Below, in pieces: positions 18,079 to 28,275 of a stretch of DNA of 64,000 bases. A program made the translations under genes and the position numbers. Numbering within the stretch: the stretch's first letter is position 1; the number at the start of each line of letters is the position of its first letter. Origin of the DNA: Bacteroidota bacterium (GTDB taxonomy: Bacteria; Bacteroidota; Bacteroidia; Bacteroidales; F082); contig JAERTD010000028.1 in assembly GCA_016845175.1 (NCBI GenBank), positions 153,062 through 217,061 of the forward strand, in the 5' to 3' direction. The notes under the pieces were generated by a model. The model was given only the letters and a program-made list of their open reading frames with translations, ran no database searches and was not told where the DNA came from.

Positions 18079-20868
18079 ATGAAGAACAACTACCTGGTGC
18101 TTATCCTGATGGTATTAATCAGCGGTGGCGATATTGCTTATAGTCAGAATTTAAAAGCTCTGGATCATTCAGTTTATGATAACTGGAAAGATATTAAGAC
18201 CAGTATTATCTCCAATGATGGGCAATGGGTGGCCCATGAAATAGCACCTCAACTTGGTGATGGCAAGGTCTTTATCTATGATGGAAAAGGAGAAATAACG
18301 GACTCAATATTTCGGGCCTCTCGCCCAAGGTTCATGCCTGGATCCAATGCGCTGATCTATAGAATAAAACCAGCCTATGACAGTGTCAGAAAACTGAAAA
18401 TAAAGGGTACTAAGAAAGATAAACTACCCAAGGATTCATTGGGTGTTTATAATCTCGAAACCAGGGAGGAAATACGGTTTGCCGGACTCAAAAGCTTTAA
18501 GGCTCCTAAAGATTCAGGTTATTGGCTCATGGCCCTTCTCGAAAACCAAAAGAAAAAAGAAGATAAAAAAGAGAATAAGGATTCAGGAAAGAAATCTAAG
18601 TCTTCAAAGGAAATTGGTAACCTCCTTTTATTGAATACAAGCAATTTTGACAGTCTATCCTACAAGAATGTAAGCCAGTATAATGTATCTGATAATGGTC
18701 AGCTTCTGGTTTATGTTCAGCAATTTTCCGATAGTCTGGATTCCATAAGAGTGGGTAGCTTTCAGGTGAAGAAAAGCCTTCAGAGAGAGATAACGGCCAT
18801 GCCGGGTTTTTCTAAAAATATTGCTGTAGATAAAAAGGGTATGCAATTGGCTTTTACCCAAACTACGGATACCAATAAGAATAAAGCTTTCGGCTTGATC
18901 TATTATAATTACGAAAAAGCGTTTCTAACCAATGTGTCAGGTAATGATTTACAACACCTGAAAGAGGGATGGTCGGTTAGTGAACATGCAAACATTGGAT
19001 TTCATGATGAGGGAACCGAATTGTATTTCGGAACAGCCCCAAAACCATACAACAAACCAAAAGATACATTGACGGCTGATGAAAAAGTGAGTGTTGATAT
19101 TTGGAATTGGAAGGATCCCTTGCTTCAAACCGAGCAGTTGAAGAGACTTGACCGGGAAAAGAAAAGGGCCTATTCCGCTGTGTATTTTCCTAAGGAAGAC
19201 AAAATGATTCAGCTTGCAGATGAAGAAGTGGAATCAATCCGATTATTGAAGCATGCCAAAGGAAAGTATGCATTGGCGAATACACATAAACCCTATCGCA
19301 AATTAACTTCCTGGAATGGAAGTTACTACAGGGATTATTATTTGATTGACAGGACAACGGGCAACAGAAAAAAGATACTCGAAGCTGCAGCCTCCTCCAT
19401 TAGTCTGTCACCCAATCAGAAATACATAGCATGGTATAATATAGCCGATAGCAGTTGGAATATGATTACCACTTCTACAGGGAACTCCATCAAAATAACC
19501 TCTGGTCTTCCAGTACCTGTGTTTAATGAGAGGAATGATGTGCCAAATGAAGCCGGACCCTATGGGATGGCAGGTTGGACGAAAAACGAACATATAGTCA
19601 TTTATGATAAGTATGACCTCTGGTTAATTGATCCTGAAAAAGCCAATGAGGCTGTGAACCTGACACAGGACATGGGCAGGTCACAGAACAGAAGGTTCCG
19701 TTATGTCAAACTTGATCCTGACCTGCAATATCTTCCAGAACAAATGCTGCTGAGGTCCTTTAATCTTAAAACCAAAGATGCTGGTTTTTATAATATGGAA
19801 TTCAAAGGTGATCAGGCTTCTTTGGCGGTATTGGTAGAAGGTCCTTATAAATATGGAACTCCCAAAAAGGCTAAAAAGGCTGAGCAGTTGTTATGGTCAA
19901 AGGAGAGCTTCCAATTGTTTCCTGATTTCTACCTAAGCGATAGAAGTTTTAATTCACTGATTAAAGTAACTGATGCCAATCCTCAGCAGCAATCATATAC
20001 ATGGGGTTCTGTTGAGCTGGTAGACTGGGTGTCTTTTAAAGGTGATAGCATGCAAGGACTGCTGTATAAACCTCACAACTATGACCCTGATAAATCCTAT
20101 CCGATGCTGGTGTATTTCTACGAGCGTTATGCAGACCGCCTACATGCTCATCATAAACCAAAACCCATACGATCGGTAATTAACTTCAGCTATTATACAA
20201 GCAACGACTACTTTATTTTTGTACCGGATATAATATATACCGAAGGCCACCCAGGTCCAAATGCCTTGGATTGTGTGCTCAGTGGTACCCAAAGCATTTG
20301 TGAGAGATATCCATTCATCGACAGAAATCGCTTAGGTATCCAGGGCCAAAGTTGGGGTGGTTACCAAACTGCATATATCATTACCCAGACCAATATGTTC
20401 AAGGCAGCCATGGCTGGTGCGCCTGTCAGTAATATGACCAGTGCCTATGGAGGCATACGATGGGGTAGTGGTAAAAGCAGGGCCTTTCAGTATGAAGAAA
20501 CACAAAGCAGGATAGGAGGGACTTTATGGGAAAAGTTACCCTTGTATCTTGAGAATTCACCCTTGTTTTATGTGGATCGCATTGAAACCCCATTGTTGAT
20601 TATGCATAACGACAAAGATGGAGCTGTGCCATGGTATCAGGGAATTGAATTGTTTAATGCCATGCGCCGACTGAATAAACCTGTATGGATGCTGGTATAT
20701 AATGGTGCACCACACAATTTGAAGAGAAGGGCAGATATGAATGACCTTACCAAAAGAATGCAACAATATTTTGACCACCACCTCAAAGGTGCGCCCGAAC
20801 CTCTTTGGTTAAGTGAAGGTGTACCAGCCATCATGAAGGGGCGGATCACGGGTTTTGAAACGGAATAA
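18079..20868 (+). CDS. S9 family (prolyl oligopeptidase-type) serine peptidase, exported
   Basis: This 929-residue protein has a signal peptide (cleavage near AYSQ), an N-terminal beta-propeller region (about 30-640), and a C-terminal alpha/beta-hydrolase domain. The catalytic triad is visible: Ser near 757 in GQSWGGY, Asp near 849 in HNDKDGAVPW, and His near 880 in GAPHNLKRR. Such periplasmic enzymes cleave short peptides, commonly after Pro or Ala. A lysine-rich stretch (about 155-178) interrupts the propeller as an exposed loop. It is longer than classical DPP-IV but usual for the large Bacteroidota S9 peptidases. It is monocistronic. Confidence 0.9.
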   Translation: MKNNYLVLILMVLISGGDIAYSQNLKALDHSVYDNWKDIKTSIISNDGQWVAHEIAPQLGDGKVFIYDGKGEITDSIFRASRPRFMPGSNALIYRIKPAYDSVRKLKIKGTKKDKLPKDSLGVYNLETREEIRFAGLKSFKAPKDSGYWLMALLENQKKKEDKKENKDSGKKSKSSKEIGNLLLLNTSNFDSLSYKNVSQYNVSDNGQLLVYVQQFSDSLDSIRVGSFQVKKSLQREITAMPGFSKNIAVDKKGMQLAFTQTTDTNKNKAFGLIYYNYEKAFLTNVSGNDLQHLKEGWSVSEHANIGFHDEGTELYFGTAPKPYNKPKDTLTADEKVSVDIWNWKDPLLQTEQLKRLDREKKRAYSAVYFPKEDKMIQLADEEVESIRLLKHAKGKYALANTHKPYRKLTSWNGSYYRDYYLIDRTTGNRKKILEAAASSISLSPNQKYIAWYNIADSSWNMITTSTGNSIKITSGLPVPVFNERNDVPNEAGPYGMAGWTKNEHIVIYDKYDLWLIDPEKANEAVNLTQDMGRSQNRRFRYVKLDPDLQYLPEQMLLRSFNLKTKDAGFYNMEFKGDQASLAVLVEGPYKYGTPKKAKKAEQLLWSKESFQLFPDFYLSDRSFNSLIKVTDANPQQQSYTWGSVELVDWVSFKGDSMQGLLYKPHNYDPDKSYPMLVYFYERYADRLHAHHKPKPIRSVINFSYYTSNDYFIFVPDIIYTEGHPGPNALDCVLSGTQSICERYPFIDRNRLGIQGQSWGGYQTAYIITQTNMFKAAMAGAPVSNMTSAYGGIRWGSGKSRAFQYEETQSRIGGTLWEKLPLYLENSPLFYVDRIETPLLIMHNDKDGAVPWYQGIELFNAMRRLNKPVWMLVYNGAPHNLKRRADMNDLTKRMQQYFDHHLKGAPEPLWLSEGVPAIMKGRITGFETE

Positions 20869-20947
20869 CTTTGACTATGGTTCAGTTGATTTACTCAGGA
20901 TCAGTAATCTTCCATAACTGTTTAATAAATTCACTTACTTTGCTCCG

Positions 20948-21361
20948 ATGAAAGATAAGAAATTCGACAAAAGCTATATTGAGATGGCCCATGTCTGGGC
21001 AAAGAATTCCTATTGTGACCGAAGAAAAGTTGGGGCCTTAATCGTAAAGAACCGCATGATTATTTCTGATGGCTACAATGGTACACCCTCTGGATTTGAG
21101 AATGTATGCGAGGATGATACCGGGCAGACCAAAGCCTATGTACTCCATGCTGAGGCCAATGCCATAACAAAGGTGGCCAAGTCAAACAATAGTAGCGATG
21201 GGTCTACTCTGTATATCACTGACTCACCATGTATTGAATGTGCCAAGCTGATTATTCAATCAGGAATCACCAGAGTGGTCTACTCCAGGAAATACCGCAT
21301 TACTGAAGGCCTTGACCTTTTGGAAAGAGCCGGAATAGAGATTGATAGGATAGAAGCCTGA
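20948..21361 (+). CDS. Deoxycytidylate (dCMP) deaminase family protein
   Basis: This 137-residue zinc deaminase has HAE (68-70) and PCIEC (94-98), giving His68, Glu70, Cys95 and Cys98. An additional segment, CEDDTGQTKAYVLHAE, is typical of dCMP deaminases/ComEB rather than of cytidine deaminases. It converts dCMP to dUMP for thymidylate synthesis. The gene stands alone, 79 nt after the peptidase gene, with a near-consensus TTACTTTGC just upstream of the ATG. Confidence 0.88.
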   Translation: MKDKKFDKSYIEMAHVWAKNSYCDRRKVGALIVKNRMIISDGYNGTPSGFENVCEDDTGQTKAYVLHAEANAITKVAKSNNSSDGSTLYITDSPCIECAKLIIQSGITRVVYSRKYRITEGLDLLERAGIEIDRIEA

Positions 21362-21535
21362 AACTGAGTATGGTCAAAAAGTGTCTTTTCTGATCATCTG
21401 TTCCAATTTATGGAAACCATAGCAATGCCTTTTCGTATGACTTCATATGCAACACGCTCATTTATTGAATGTTGTTAAAATTTAAATATTAAGGCCGCAT
21501 TTTTGTTAGGCATTTGGTTAACTAATAAGAACAAA

Positions 21536-23497
21536 ATGAAAAAATATACGATAGGGATTGTCTTATTACTAACTGTTGTTGTAATGACTATGAGCTCCTG
21601 CAATACCAAAAACGATCCTGAGCCTCCTTCAGGAGGTGGGTTAGAGGAAATTAATATTCCTGATGGCTTTGAATTTGAAACCAGTGGAGATGTGCATATA
21701 CATTTGACCGTCGAAGGTGATGGAAGTGCAAAGTATGATCGTATGAAGTTTTTTGTGTATTCCGGAAACCCAGAGGATATGGGTGTGCTTTTAACTTCAG
21801 GTGGTGTCAATAATTCTGGTGTCTATGAGACCTATGTCTCATTGCCACTGATACATGACAGCCTCTTTGTTTCTTCAAATATAACAGGAATAAGTTTGGG
21901 TATGGTAGCCATTGAGAGTGCAGCAGTTATCCATACTTTCACTATTGACCCAGTTAATATACCAACTTCTGTTAATCGCTCCATGGCTTCAGCTGATATC
22001 ATCAGCGACTTTGAAAATGGCTTGGATGGATGGACCCCATACCGTGATAATTCAATAAATACCTCAGATGCGGGAAATACTCCTATCACAGATGGCCCCA
22101 TGGGGGCAACTGATAAATTTATCTGGGGTTTTGATACACGTGGAGGTCTTAGATCATTTCAGGCCCCTGCAAAATTTAGCGGAGATCTTTATGGAAATTA
22201 CCTGGCCTATCACTATTATCTGGGAAATACGGTAGCTGTTAGGCCCGTTGCTAATAATATCGCTGACATCAGGATTACAGATGGTAATCAGGTGTTGGCC
22301 ATTGATCTGGCCAGTACATTTCAGCATGAGGTGAATGCCGGTTGGCAAACCATTTATGCTAAACTAGACGAAACAGAAGTTTCTGGCAGCGGTTGGCGCA
22401 TTGGTAATATGAGTACATGGACTACGGGTAACGGTAGTCGTTCAACGCCATCAACTTCAGCAACTAATGCTCAGGTACAACAAATTTTACAGAATGTGAC
22501 AGGTATTTTGATAGCTCCTGAATATCAGGTGGGTTACTATTCAAGCAACGGGCCCGAATTTATATGCCTCGGAAAAGTAGGTGTGGTTAATGACTTGACT
22601 ACATTTCCGGTTATCCAGCAAGGCCAAACCCCTAATGATGCTGACAATGATGGCGTTCCTGATGATACTGATGATTACCCCAATGATCCCAATAAAGCTT
22701 ACAATAATTTCAGTCCGGGTGAAGGAATTTACGCCAGTCTTGCTTATGAAGACCTCTGGCCTAGAAAGGGTGATTATGATTTCAATGATGTGGTCATCGA
22801 TTATTCCATTAATATCATAACTAATGCCAGTAATAAGGTAGTAGAAATGGATGGTGATTTCTTGTTGAAAGCCACAGGAGCGGGCTATCTGAATGGATTC
22901 GCTATGGAGCTTCCGGTTGCTCAATCTACAGTAACAGCTGTGAGCGGTCAGCAATTTTCAGGAGGTACCTTTTCCTTAAATGCCAACGGGACTGAAGCGG
23001 GCCAAACCAATGCAGTTATTGCTTTTTTCGATGATGCACACACTTTGTTCGGAGCGGAAGGCTTTATCAATACAGACCCTAGCCTGGACTATATTGAGCC
23101 TGTTGAATTGGATATTCAGGTTGTCTTTGATGGCAGCTTTGAAATCTCAGACTTGGGGACGGCACCATACAATCCTTTTATTGTTGCCAACCAGGAACGA
23201 TCTTTTGAAGTCCACTTACCAGGCTATGCCAATACAGCACTTGCTGATGCTACTCTTTTCGGCACGGAAGATGATGATACACAGATAAGCCTTTCGAAAT
23301 ATTATCAAACCACTATTAATCTGCCTTGGGCCATTCATATTCCCGTTGACTTTGATTATCCCATTGAATCTGCGTCCATAGAAACAGCTTTTTTGAGATT
23401 TGTTGCCTGGGCTGAGTCGGGAGGTGACCAATATCCTGATTGGTATTTGGATGTAAATGGCTATCGCAATACGGAATTCATATATCCACTGCCTTAG
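21536..23497 (+). CDS. LruC domain lipoprotein
   Basis: This protein of about 653 residues has a lipoprotein signal (lipobox MSSC near residue 20). The frame is open from 21503, but the ATG at 21536 gives the proper MKKYTIGIVLLL signal. The middle holds a calcium-binding type acidic repeat, DADNDGVPDDTDDYPND, directly followed by the LruC hallmark LAYEDLWPRKGDYDFNDVV and a beta-rich C-terminal domain. LruC proteins are surface-exposed in several phyla; the domain is named after a Leptospira uveitis-associated antigen. An N-terminal beta domain contains FENGLDGWTPY, resembling a carbohydrate-binding-like fold. Function is unknown. A small lipoprotein gene follows 74 nt downstream. Confidence 0.85.
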   Translation: MKKYTIGIVLLLTVVVMTMSSCNTKNDPEPPSGGGLEEINIPDGFEFETSGDVHIHLTVEGDGSAKYDRMKFFVYSGNPEDMGVLLTSGGVNNSGVYETYVSLPLIHDSLFVSSNITGISLGMVAIESAAVIHTFTIDPVNIPTSVNRSMASADIISDFENGLDGWTPYRDNSINTSDAGNTPITDGPMGATDKFIWGFDTRGGLRSFQAPAKFSGDLYGNYLAYHYYLGNTVAVRPVANNIADIRITDGNQVLAIDLASTFQHEVNAGWQTIYAKLDETEVSGSGWRIGNMSTWTTGNGSRSTPSTSATNAQVQQILQNVTGILIAPEYQVGYYSSNGPEFICLGKVGVVNDLTTFPVIQQGQTPNDADNDGVPDDTDDYPNDPNKAYNNFSPGEGIYASLAYEDLWPRKGDYDFNDVVIDYSINIITNASNKVVEMDGDFLLKATGAGYLNGFAMELPVAQSTVTAVSGQQFSGGTFSLNANGTEAGQTNAVIAFFDDAHTLFGAEGFINTDPSLDYIEPVELDIQVVFDGSFEISDLGTAPYNPFIVANQERSFEVHLPGYANTALADATLFGTEDDDTQISLSKYYQTTINLPWAIHIPVDFDYPIESASIETAFLRFVAWAESGGDQYPDWYLDVNGYRNTEFIYPLP

Positions 23498-23571
23498 TTG
23501 CGACATAAAACCTAAGGTTGATACGATTGTGTATCATCTTTTTGTAACTTTCTCACCCAATTCTTCTGCAT

Positions 23572-23967
23572 ATGCGTTTGCTTACCGTTATATTATTGCT
23601 TACGAGTTTTATGGCCTTTATGCTGTCAGCTTGTGATGAGATAGATAATGAAATCCATACAGGCTCACCCATTGGTTTGTGGGAAAGAATGATTCCTGAT
23701 ACTGATAGCACTGCTTTTATGGCTGAATTGAGTTTTAATTCAAACAATACCTTCGATTTTATTGTGTTGGATACCGGAACCTCCCACAGCAATACTCAGG
23801 GAGGCTATTTTGTTACCTCCAATACCATCGAGTTCAGTGATGAGGATTGTAGTGGTTCAGGAATCTATCAGTTTTCTGCGGATACAGCACGTTTGAACCT
23901 TGTAGTGGCCAGCGAAGAATGCTCTGCCAGAAGGAATGTTCTACAAGGTGTCTGGCGCAAGAAATAA
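23572..23967 (+). CDS. Small lipoprotein, lipocalin-like
   Basis: This 131-residue protein has a lipoprotein signal (lipobox LSAC, Cys near 21). The mature part begins acidic (DEIDNE), then reads GLWERMIPDTDS with beta-strand patterns ending in a GVWRKK terminus. This pattern of one Trp near the start and one at the end resembles short lipocalin-like lipoproteins of Bacteroidota. Two internal Cys (EDC, SEEC) could form a disulfide. I do not recognise a specific family. It is convergent with dnaE2 (17 nt apart). Confidence 0.72.
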   Translation: MRLLTVILLLTSFMAFMLSACDEIDNEIHTGSPIGLWERMIPDTDSTAFMAELSFNSNNTFDFIVLDTGTSHSNTQGGYFVTSNTIEFSDEDCSGSGIYQFSADTARLNLVVASEECSARRNVLQGVWRKK

Positions 23968-23983
23968 TTCAGGTTTTCATAAG

Positions 23984-26920
23984 CTATTCTCTAGGATCAT
24001 TTTGAAAGGGCATTTTCGCCATTTTCATTACTTCAATGCTGGCATAGCCGAATTCCGAGACTACTTTTCCCAGGATGAGATAGACGCCATGCCCCCTGAA
24101 CGGATATGCTTTTAAAGTGTCAGGGAAGTGAGTGGTGTCAAAGAATTCCCCTTGATGGTCGGTAAAGGTTGCAAAATGCATCATCTCATGCTTTACAGTA
24201 CGCACATATTTAATGGTGACCAATAATCCCATCACGCGTACCCACTGACCCAGTTTCTGATCAAGATCAGTAGCCATTACTTCACCCCGGAAGGCTGTTT
24301 TGAGCATGTCAAAATAGCTCATGCTCAGCGGAAAGTCGAGCAATTCTATCTCATCATATGCGTCTTCAAGTGGGTTATGCTCCAGTTTGGGGAGTGTATA
24401 CTGTTTGCTCTGGCTTTCGAAGAGCGCTTTTGTTTTCACCTGATTTTTACTGGTTTTTAGCAAGAGGTGGGCCTCCCAGAGGAGTTGCGATTTGTTTTTC
24501 TTGGTGAAGCGAAAAGCATCAACGCGAATGAGAATAATCAGTTGCTCAATACCCGGATCTACTCTACGGATAAAGTCCTCCAAGTTTTTGAAAGCACCTT
24601 CTTCAAGACGTTTGTCAGTAATCTTGTGGGCTGTTTTTTTCTCCAGTCGCGCAATATGGATGAAGCCGGTGTAAATATCGCTTCCCGTAATACTGGTTGT
24701 GTAATCGCTGTTGTTTACACAGGGCAGATGCAGTTGTCCACCCTGACGCCGTGCCTCATAGAAATACACCCACGAATGGTAAAATCCTCCAAAATTGTTA
24801 ATGACAGCCACCTGGAACTCAAGTGGGTAATGAGCTTTAAGGTAGAGGCTCTGGAAGCTCTCCACAGCATAAGAGGCTGAATGTGCCTTGGAAAAAGAGT
24901 AGCCGGCAAAGGACTCGATTTGCCGCCATACCTCTTTGGTGATATGATCAGGGTAGCCCCTTTCCTTACAATTGGAAAAGAATTTGTCCACGATGGCTTG
25001 AAACTCTTTTTTGCCCCTGTACTTTCCGCTCATGGCACGTCGGAGCACATCGGCATCAGCAAGGTCAAGCCCTGCAAAGTGATGGCAAACCTTGAGCACA
25101 TCTTCCTGGTATACCATTACCCCATAAGTTTCTTGCAGTTGTTCCCGCATCACAGGATGGATGTATTCGAAGGTAGTGGGATTGTGGAAGCGGTGTATAT
25201 ATTCCCTCATCATGCCTGAGCGGGCCACTCCCGGCCTGATAATGGAGCTGGCAGCCACCAGAGTCAGGTAGTCATCGCATTCCAGCTTCTTAAGTAAACC
25301 CCTGGTGGCAGGGCTTTCAATATAAAAACAGCCGTTGGTTTCAGCTCTTTTTAGCTGGGCCTTCACCTTGGGGTCTTTTTTAAACATTTCAACCTGATGT
25401 ACATCCACCCGCACACCCTGATTCTGGCTGATGAGTTCGGTGGCATCGTTAATGTGACCGATGCCCCGCTGGCTCAGGATATCGAGTTTTTCGAAGCCGA
25501 TGTCTTCTGCCACATACATATCCCACTGTGTGGTGGGGAAACCCTTGGGAGGCAGATCCAGAGCAGTATAACAATTGATGGGTTCTTCGGAAATCAGGAT
25601 GCCACCGGCATGAATACTTCTGAGGTTGGGGAAGTCAGTCATCATTTGTGCGATGGAATGGATGTGGCGTGTGATATTGCTTTTACCAACTTCACCCATG
25701 GGATTGCGGGTCAGAACATCAATTTCTGCTTTGGGTAAACCATGGACCTTGCCCAACTCGCGATAAATAGATTTGCCCTTGAAGCTTACGGAAGTACCCA
25801 GTAAAGCCGTGTGTTTCCGCCCATAACGTTTGAAGATATAGTCCTGGACTTCTTCACGGTCTTTCCACGAATAGTCGATGTCGAAGTCCGGAGGACTTGA
25901 ACGCCTGGGATTGATGAAGCGCTCAAAATACAAATCCAGTTCAATGGGATCCACATCGGTGATTTTCAAACAGTAGGCCACCACACTGTTGGCACCACTC
26001 CCTCGCCCCACATGGTAAAAGCCTCGCGACATACTGTAGCGGATGATGTCCCAGGTGATGAGAAAGTAGGAAGAGAAATTCAATTTGTCGATGATAGCCA
26101 GCTCATTGCGAACCCTCGAAATGGCGATCTTGTTATTTTTCCCGTATCTGTATACCAAACCGTCATAGGCTAGCTTTTCCAACAATACCCTGTCGTCGTA
26201 GCGGTTTCCGGTAAACAGCTGTTTGTTTTTGAAGGAAGTGTAATCAAAATCGATGCTGCAGTTATTGATGATGCGTTGGGTGTTTTGCAGGATGCGGGGA
26301 TAGGCCTCGAAGGCTTTTATTATGTACTCCTGTGGGATGAGATACTCATCAGACTCAGCATACATACCTGGTTTTAAGTGGCTCAGGAGTAAGTTGTGGT
26401 CTATGGCGCGTAGGTTTTGATGCAGGTAGAAAGTCTTTTTGTCCAGAAAACTCACCGGCTGCTGAATCACCATTTTTGAGATGGCCTTTTTCGATTGAGT
26501 GATTAGTTTGTGTATTTGTGATGCTTTTATGCCAACGAACTCATGCTCCTTTAAGGGCTGTGGAAGTTTTTTTTCAAAAGGGTAAATGATGTAGGTATGC
26601 ATGAAATCAGGTGCCACAGCTTGTTGCTCTTTTTCCCCCAGATTGATGACACTCATATACTCGTTGATTTCTCTGAAACCTTCGTTGTTTCTGGCAATTG
26701 CTGTGAACATCAGGGTGTCGCCATCTCTGAATTCCATGCCTCCGATGGGCTTGATATTCTGAGATTTACAGGCTTTTACAAAGTCTATCATCCCCGATGA
26801 ATTGTTGATATCGGTGAGAGCCATGGCCCTTATACCCATGCTGGCAGCTTTTTCTGTAAGTGCATCTATCGAGAAAGTGCCGTAGCGTAAGCTATAATAT
26901 GAATGGGTGTTTAAATACAA
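23984..26920 (-). CDS. dnaE2: Error-prone DNA polymerase III alpha subunit (DnaE2-type)
   Basis: This 978-residue C-family polymerase is shorter than replicative DnaE (about 1160). It starts with a PHP domain (1 to about 230; the metal-site start LNTHSYYSLRYGTFS is altered from the usual HxHS). The catalytic Asps are in PPDFDIDYSW (about 342-351) and FEKLDILSQRG (near 480). Thumb and finger segments include FSKAHSASYAVESFQSLYLKAHYP, and an OB domain lies at about 890-945. No extended C-terminal tau-binding region is present. With dinB directly upstream it forms a translesion module, probably one transcript (87-nt gap). A role in DNA-damage tolerance is inferred from length, gene order and the upstream LexA-like repressor. 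Confidence 0.88.
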   Translation of the reverse strand: MYLNTHSYYSLRYGTFSIDALTEKAASMGIRAMALTDINNSSGMIDFVKACKSQNIKPIGGMEFRDGDTLMFTAIARNNEGFREINEYMSVINLGEKEQQAVAPDFMHTYIIYPFEKKLPQPLKEHEFVGIKASQIHKLITQSKKAISKMVIQQPVSFLDKKTFYLHQNLRAIDHNLLLSHLKPGMYAESDEYLIPQEYIIKAFEAYPRILQNTQRIINNCSIDFDYTSFKNKQLFTGNRYDDRVLLEKLAYDGLVYRYGKNNKIAISRVRNELAIIDKLNFSSYFLITWDIIRYSMSRGFYHVGRGSGANSVVAYCLKITDVDPIELDLYFERFINPRRSSPPDFDIDYSWKDREEVQDYIFKRYGRKHTALLGTSVSFKGKSIYRELGKVHGLPKAEIDVLTRNPMGEVGKSNITRHIHSIAQMMTDFPNLRSIHAGGILISEEPINCYTALDLPPKGFPTTQWDMYVAEDIGFEKLDILSQRGIGHINDATELISQNQGVRVDVHQVEMFKKDPKVKAQLKRAETNGCFYIESPATRGLLKKLECDDYLTLVAASSIIRPGVARSGMMREYIHRFHNPTTFEYIHPVMREQLQETYGVMVYQEDVLKVCHHFAGLDLADADVLRRAMSGKYRGKKEFQAIVDKFFSNCKERGYPDHITKEVWRQIESFAGYSFSKAHSASYAVESFQSLYLKAHYPLEFQVAVINNFGGFYHSWVYFYEARRQGGQLHLPCVNNSDYTTSITGSDIYTGFIHIARLEKKTAHKITDKRLEEGAFKNLEDFIRRVDPGIEQLIILIRVDAFRFTKKNKSQLLWEAHLLLKTSKNQVKTKALFESQSKQYTLPKLEHNPLEDAYDEIELLDFPLSMSYFDMLKTAFRGEVMATDLDQKLGQWVRVMGLLVTIKYVRTVKHEMMHFATFTDHQGEFFDTTHFPDTLKAYPFRGHGVYLILGKVVSEFGYASIEVMKMAKMPFQNDPRE

Positions 26921-26974
26921 GACTTCTTCTGAGGTTTAGGTGATAACACCTTTACATAAAACATAATGCATTGC

Positions 26975-27006
26975 CCATAATCCATAATCGATAATCCATA
27001 ATCCAT
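26975..27006. repeat. Tandem heptamer repeat (CCATAAT-type, about 4.5 copies)
   Basis: The units CCATAAT, CCATAAT, CGATAAT, CCATAAT and CCAT follow one another without gaps. The array fills the space immediately after the dinB stop codon and before dnaE2. It is the only short tandem array I saw in the window. Confidence 0.75.
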
Positions 27007-27007
27007 C

Positions 27008-28156
27008 TCAGACCCCCACTGCTCTTTTTACAGCCTTTTTTCCAAAGCGCATCCTGATGCTATCCATGGCCTGGTAGAGGCTGGTCATTTCAGGCGTATC
27101 TTCAAAAAGGTCGAGTTGCTGGTTGCCGCCCACCAGATGACTGAACCTGACGCCAATGAGGCGGATAAGCATGCGCCTGCTGTATAGACGCTCGAATAGT
27201 TCCAGGGCTGTCTGTATGAGGACATGATCGAAAGAAGTGTAGCTGAGGTGTTTTTGCAGGGTGTGGGTGTCAAAATTGGAATACCGGATCTTGACAGTGA
27301 TGCAGGCAGTTAGTTTTTGCTTTTTTCGTAGCTCGTAAGCGATTTTTTCCACCATGGTGATCAGCAGACTTTTGAGATAAACCATGTCGGTGGTGTCGCG
27401 GTCGAAGGTGCGCTCAGTACTGATTGACTTTCGTTCCGAGTACTGTACCACCGGTGTCATATCAATGCCATTGGCCTTTTTCCAGATGCTGATTCCATTT
27501 TTTCCCATTACCTGAGTAATCATTTCCGGAGGGATCATGCTCAGGGTCCGAATGGTGGAGACCCCCATGGATCTCAGCAACTGATAGCTTTTCTTTCCAA
27601 CCATGGGTATCTTCTTTATGGATAAAGGAAAGAGGAAAGGTTTTACATTTTTTTGGGGCACATAAAGCTCCCCGTTTGGTTTGGCTTCTCCGGTGGCAAT
27701 TTTGGATACGGTTTTGTTGGTAGACAGACCGAAGGAGATGGGGAGGCCCGTATTTTTTATGATGCGTTCACGGAGTTCGTGCGACCATTTTAAGCTTCCG
27801 AAGAAACGATCCATACCGGTGATGTCGAGGTAGTGCTCATCAATGGATGCTTTCTCGTATAACGGAGCGCTTTCGGCAATAATGTCGGTAACCATTTTCG
27901 AGTATTTGCCATAGGCTTCCTGGTCGCCACGAATAAAAATCGCATCTCCGCACAATTGTTTGGCCATACGCATGGGCATGGCCGAATGAACACCAAACCG
28001 ACGGGCTTCGTAGCTGCAGCCTGCCACAACACCACGGTCAGACATCCCCCCAATAATAATAGGTTTGCCCATGAGGCTGCTGTTTATCAGTCGCTCTACA
28101 GATACAAAAAAGGTATCTAAATCAAGATGTACTATGGTCCGGTCGTTGGAATACAT
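27008..28156 (-). CDS. dinB: DNA polymerase IV (Y-family translesion polymerase)
   Basis: This 382-residue Y-family polymerase has HLDLDTFF with catalytic Asp12, the nucleotide-binding YEARRFGVHSAMP (49-61), and SIDEHYLD with Asp106/Glu107. A little-finger domain follows. A beta-clamp binding motif, QQLDLF, sits at 346-351, about 31 residues from the C-terminus, so it can reach the sliding clamp. It bypasses template lesions. The start ATG is 48 nt from a palindrome that may be the operator of the LexA-like repressor encoded divergently. It is followed by dnaE2 on the same strand. Confidence 0.93.
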   Translation of the reverse strand: MYSNDRTIVHLDLDTFFVSVERLINSSLMGKPIIIGGMSDRGVVAGCSYEARRFGVHSAMPMRMAKQLCGDAIFIRGDQEAYGKYSKMVTDIIAESAPLYEKASIDEHYLDITGMDRFFGSLKWSHELRERIIKNTGLPISFGLSTNKTVSKIATGEAKPNGELYVPQKNVKPFLFPLSIKKIPMVGKKSYQLLRSMGVSTIRTLSMIPPEMITQVMGKNGISIWKKANGIDMTPVVQYSERKSISTERTFDRDTTDMVYLKSLLITMVEKIAYELRKKQKLTACITVKIRYSNFDTHTLQKHLSYTSFDHVLIQTALELFERLYSRRMLIRLIGVRFSHLVGGNQQLDLFEDTPEMTSLYQAMDSIRMRFGKKAVKRAVGV

Positions 28157-28204
28157 TAAAAATTATTTGACAGAATACTTGACATTCAAAATATATACTG
28201 TATC

Positions 28205-28225
28205 TTTGATTAGAATATAATCAAA
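28205..28225. promoter_or_regulatory. Operator-like palindrome upstream of dinB
   Basis: TTTGATTA-GAATA-TAATCAAA is a perfect 8-bp inverted repeat with a 5-nt spacer, ending 48 nt upstream of the dinB start. A further half-site-like TATAATCA occurs near 28240. It lies between dinB and the divergent XRE-S24 repressor gene. This placement is what an SOS-type operator would have. That the repressor binds here is inference. Confidence 0.5.
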
Positions 28226-28275
28226 TAAACGACTACAATATAATCACAACTTGTTTAGAAATCCAAGGGGAAAAA

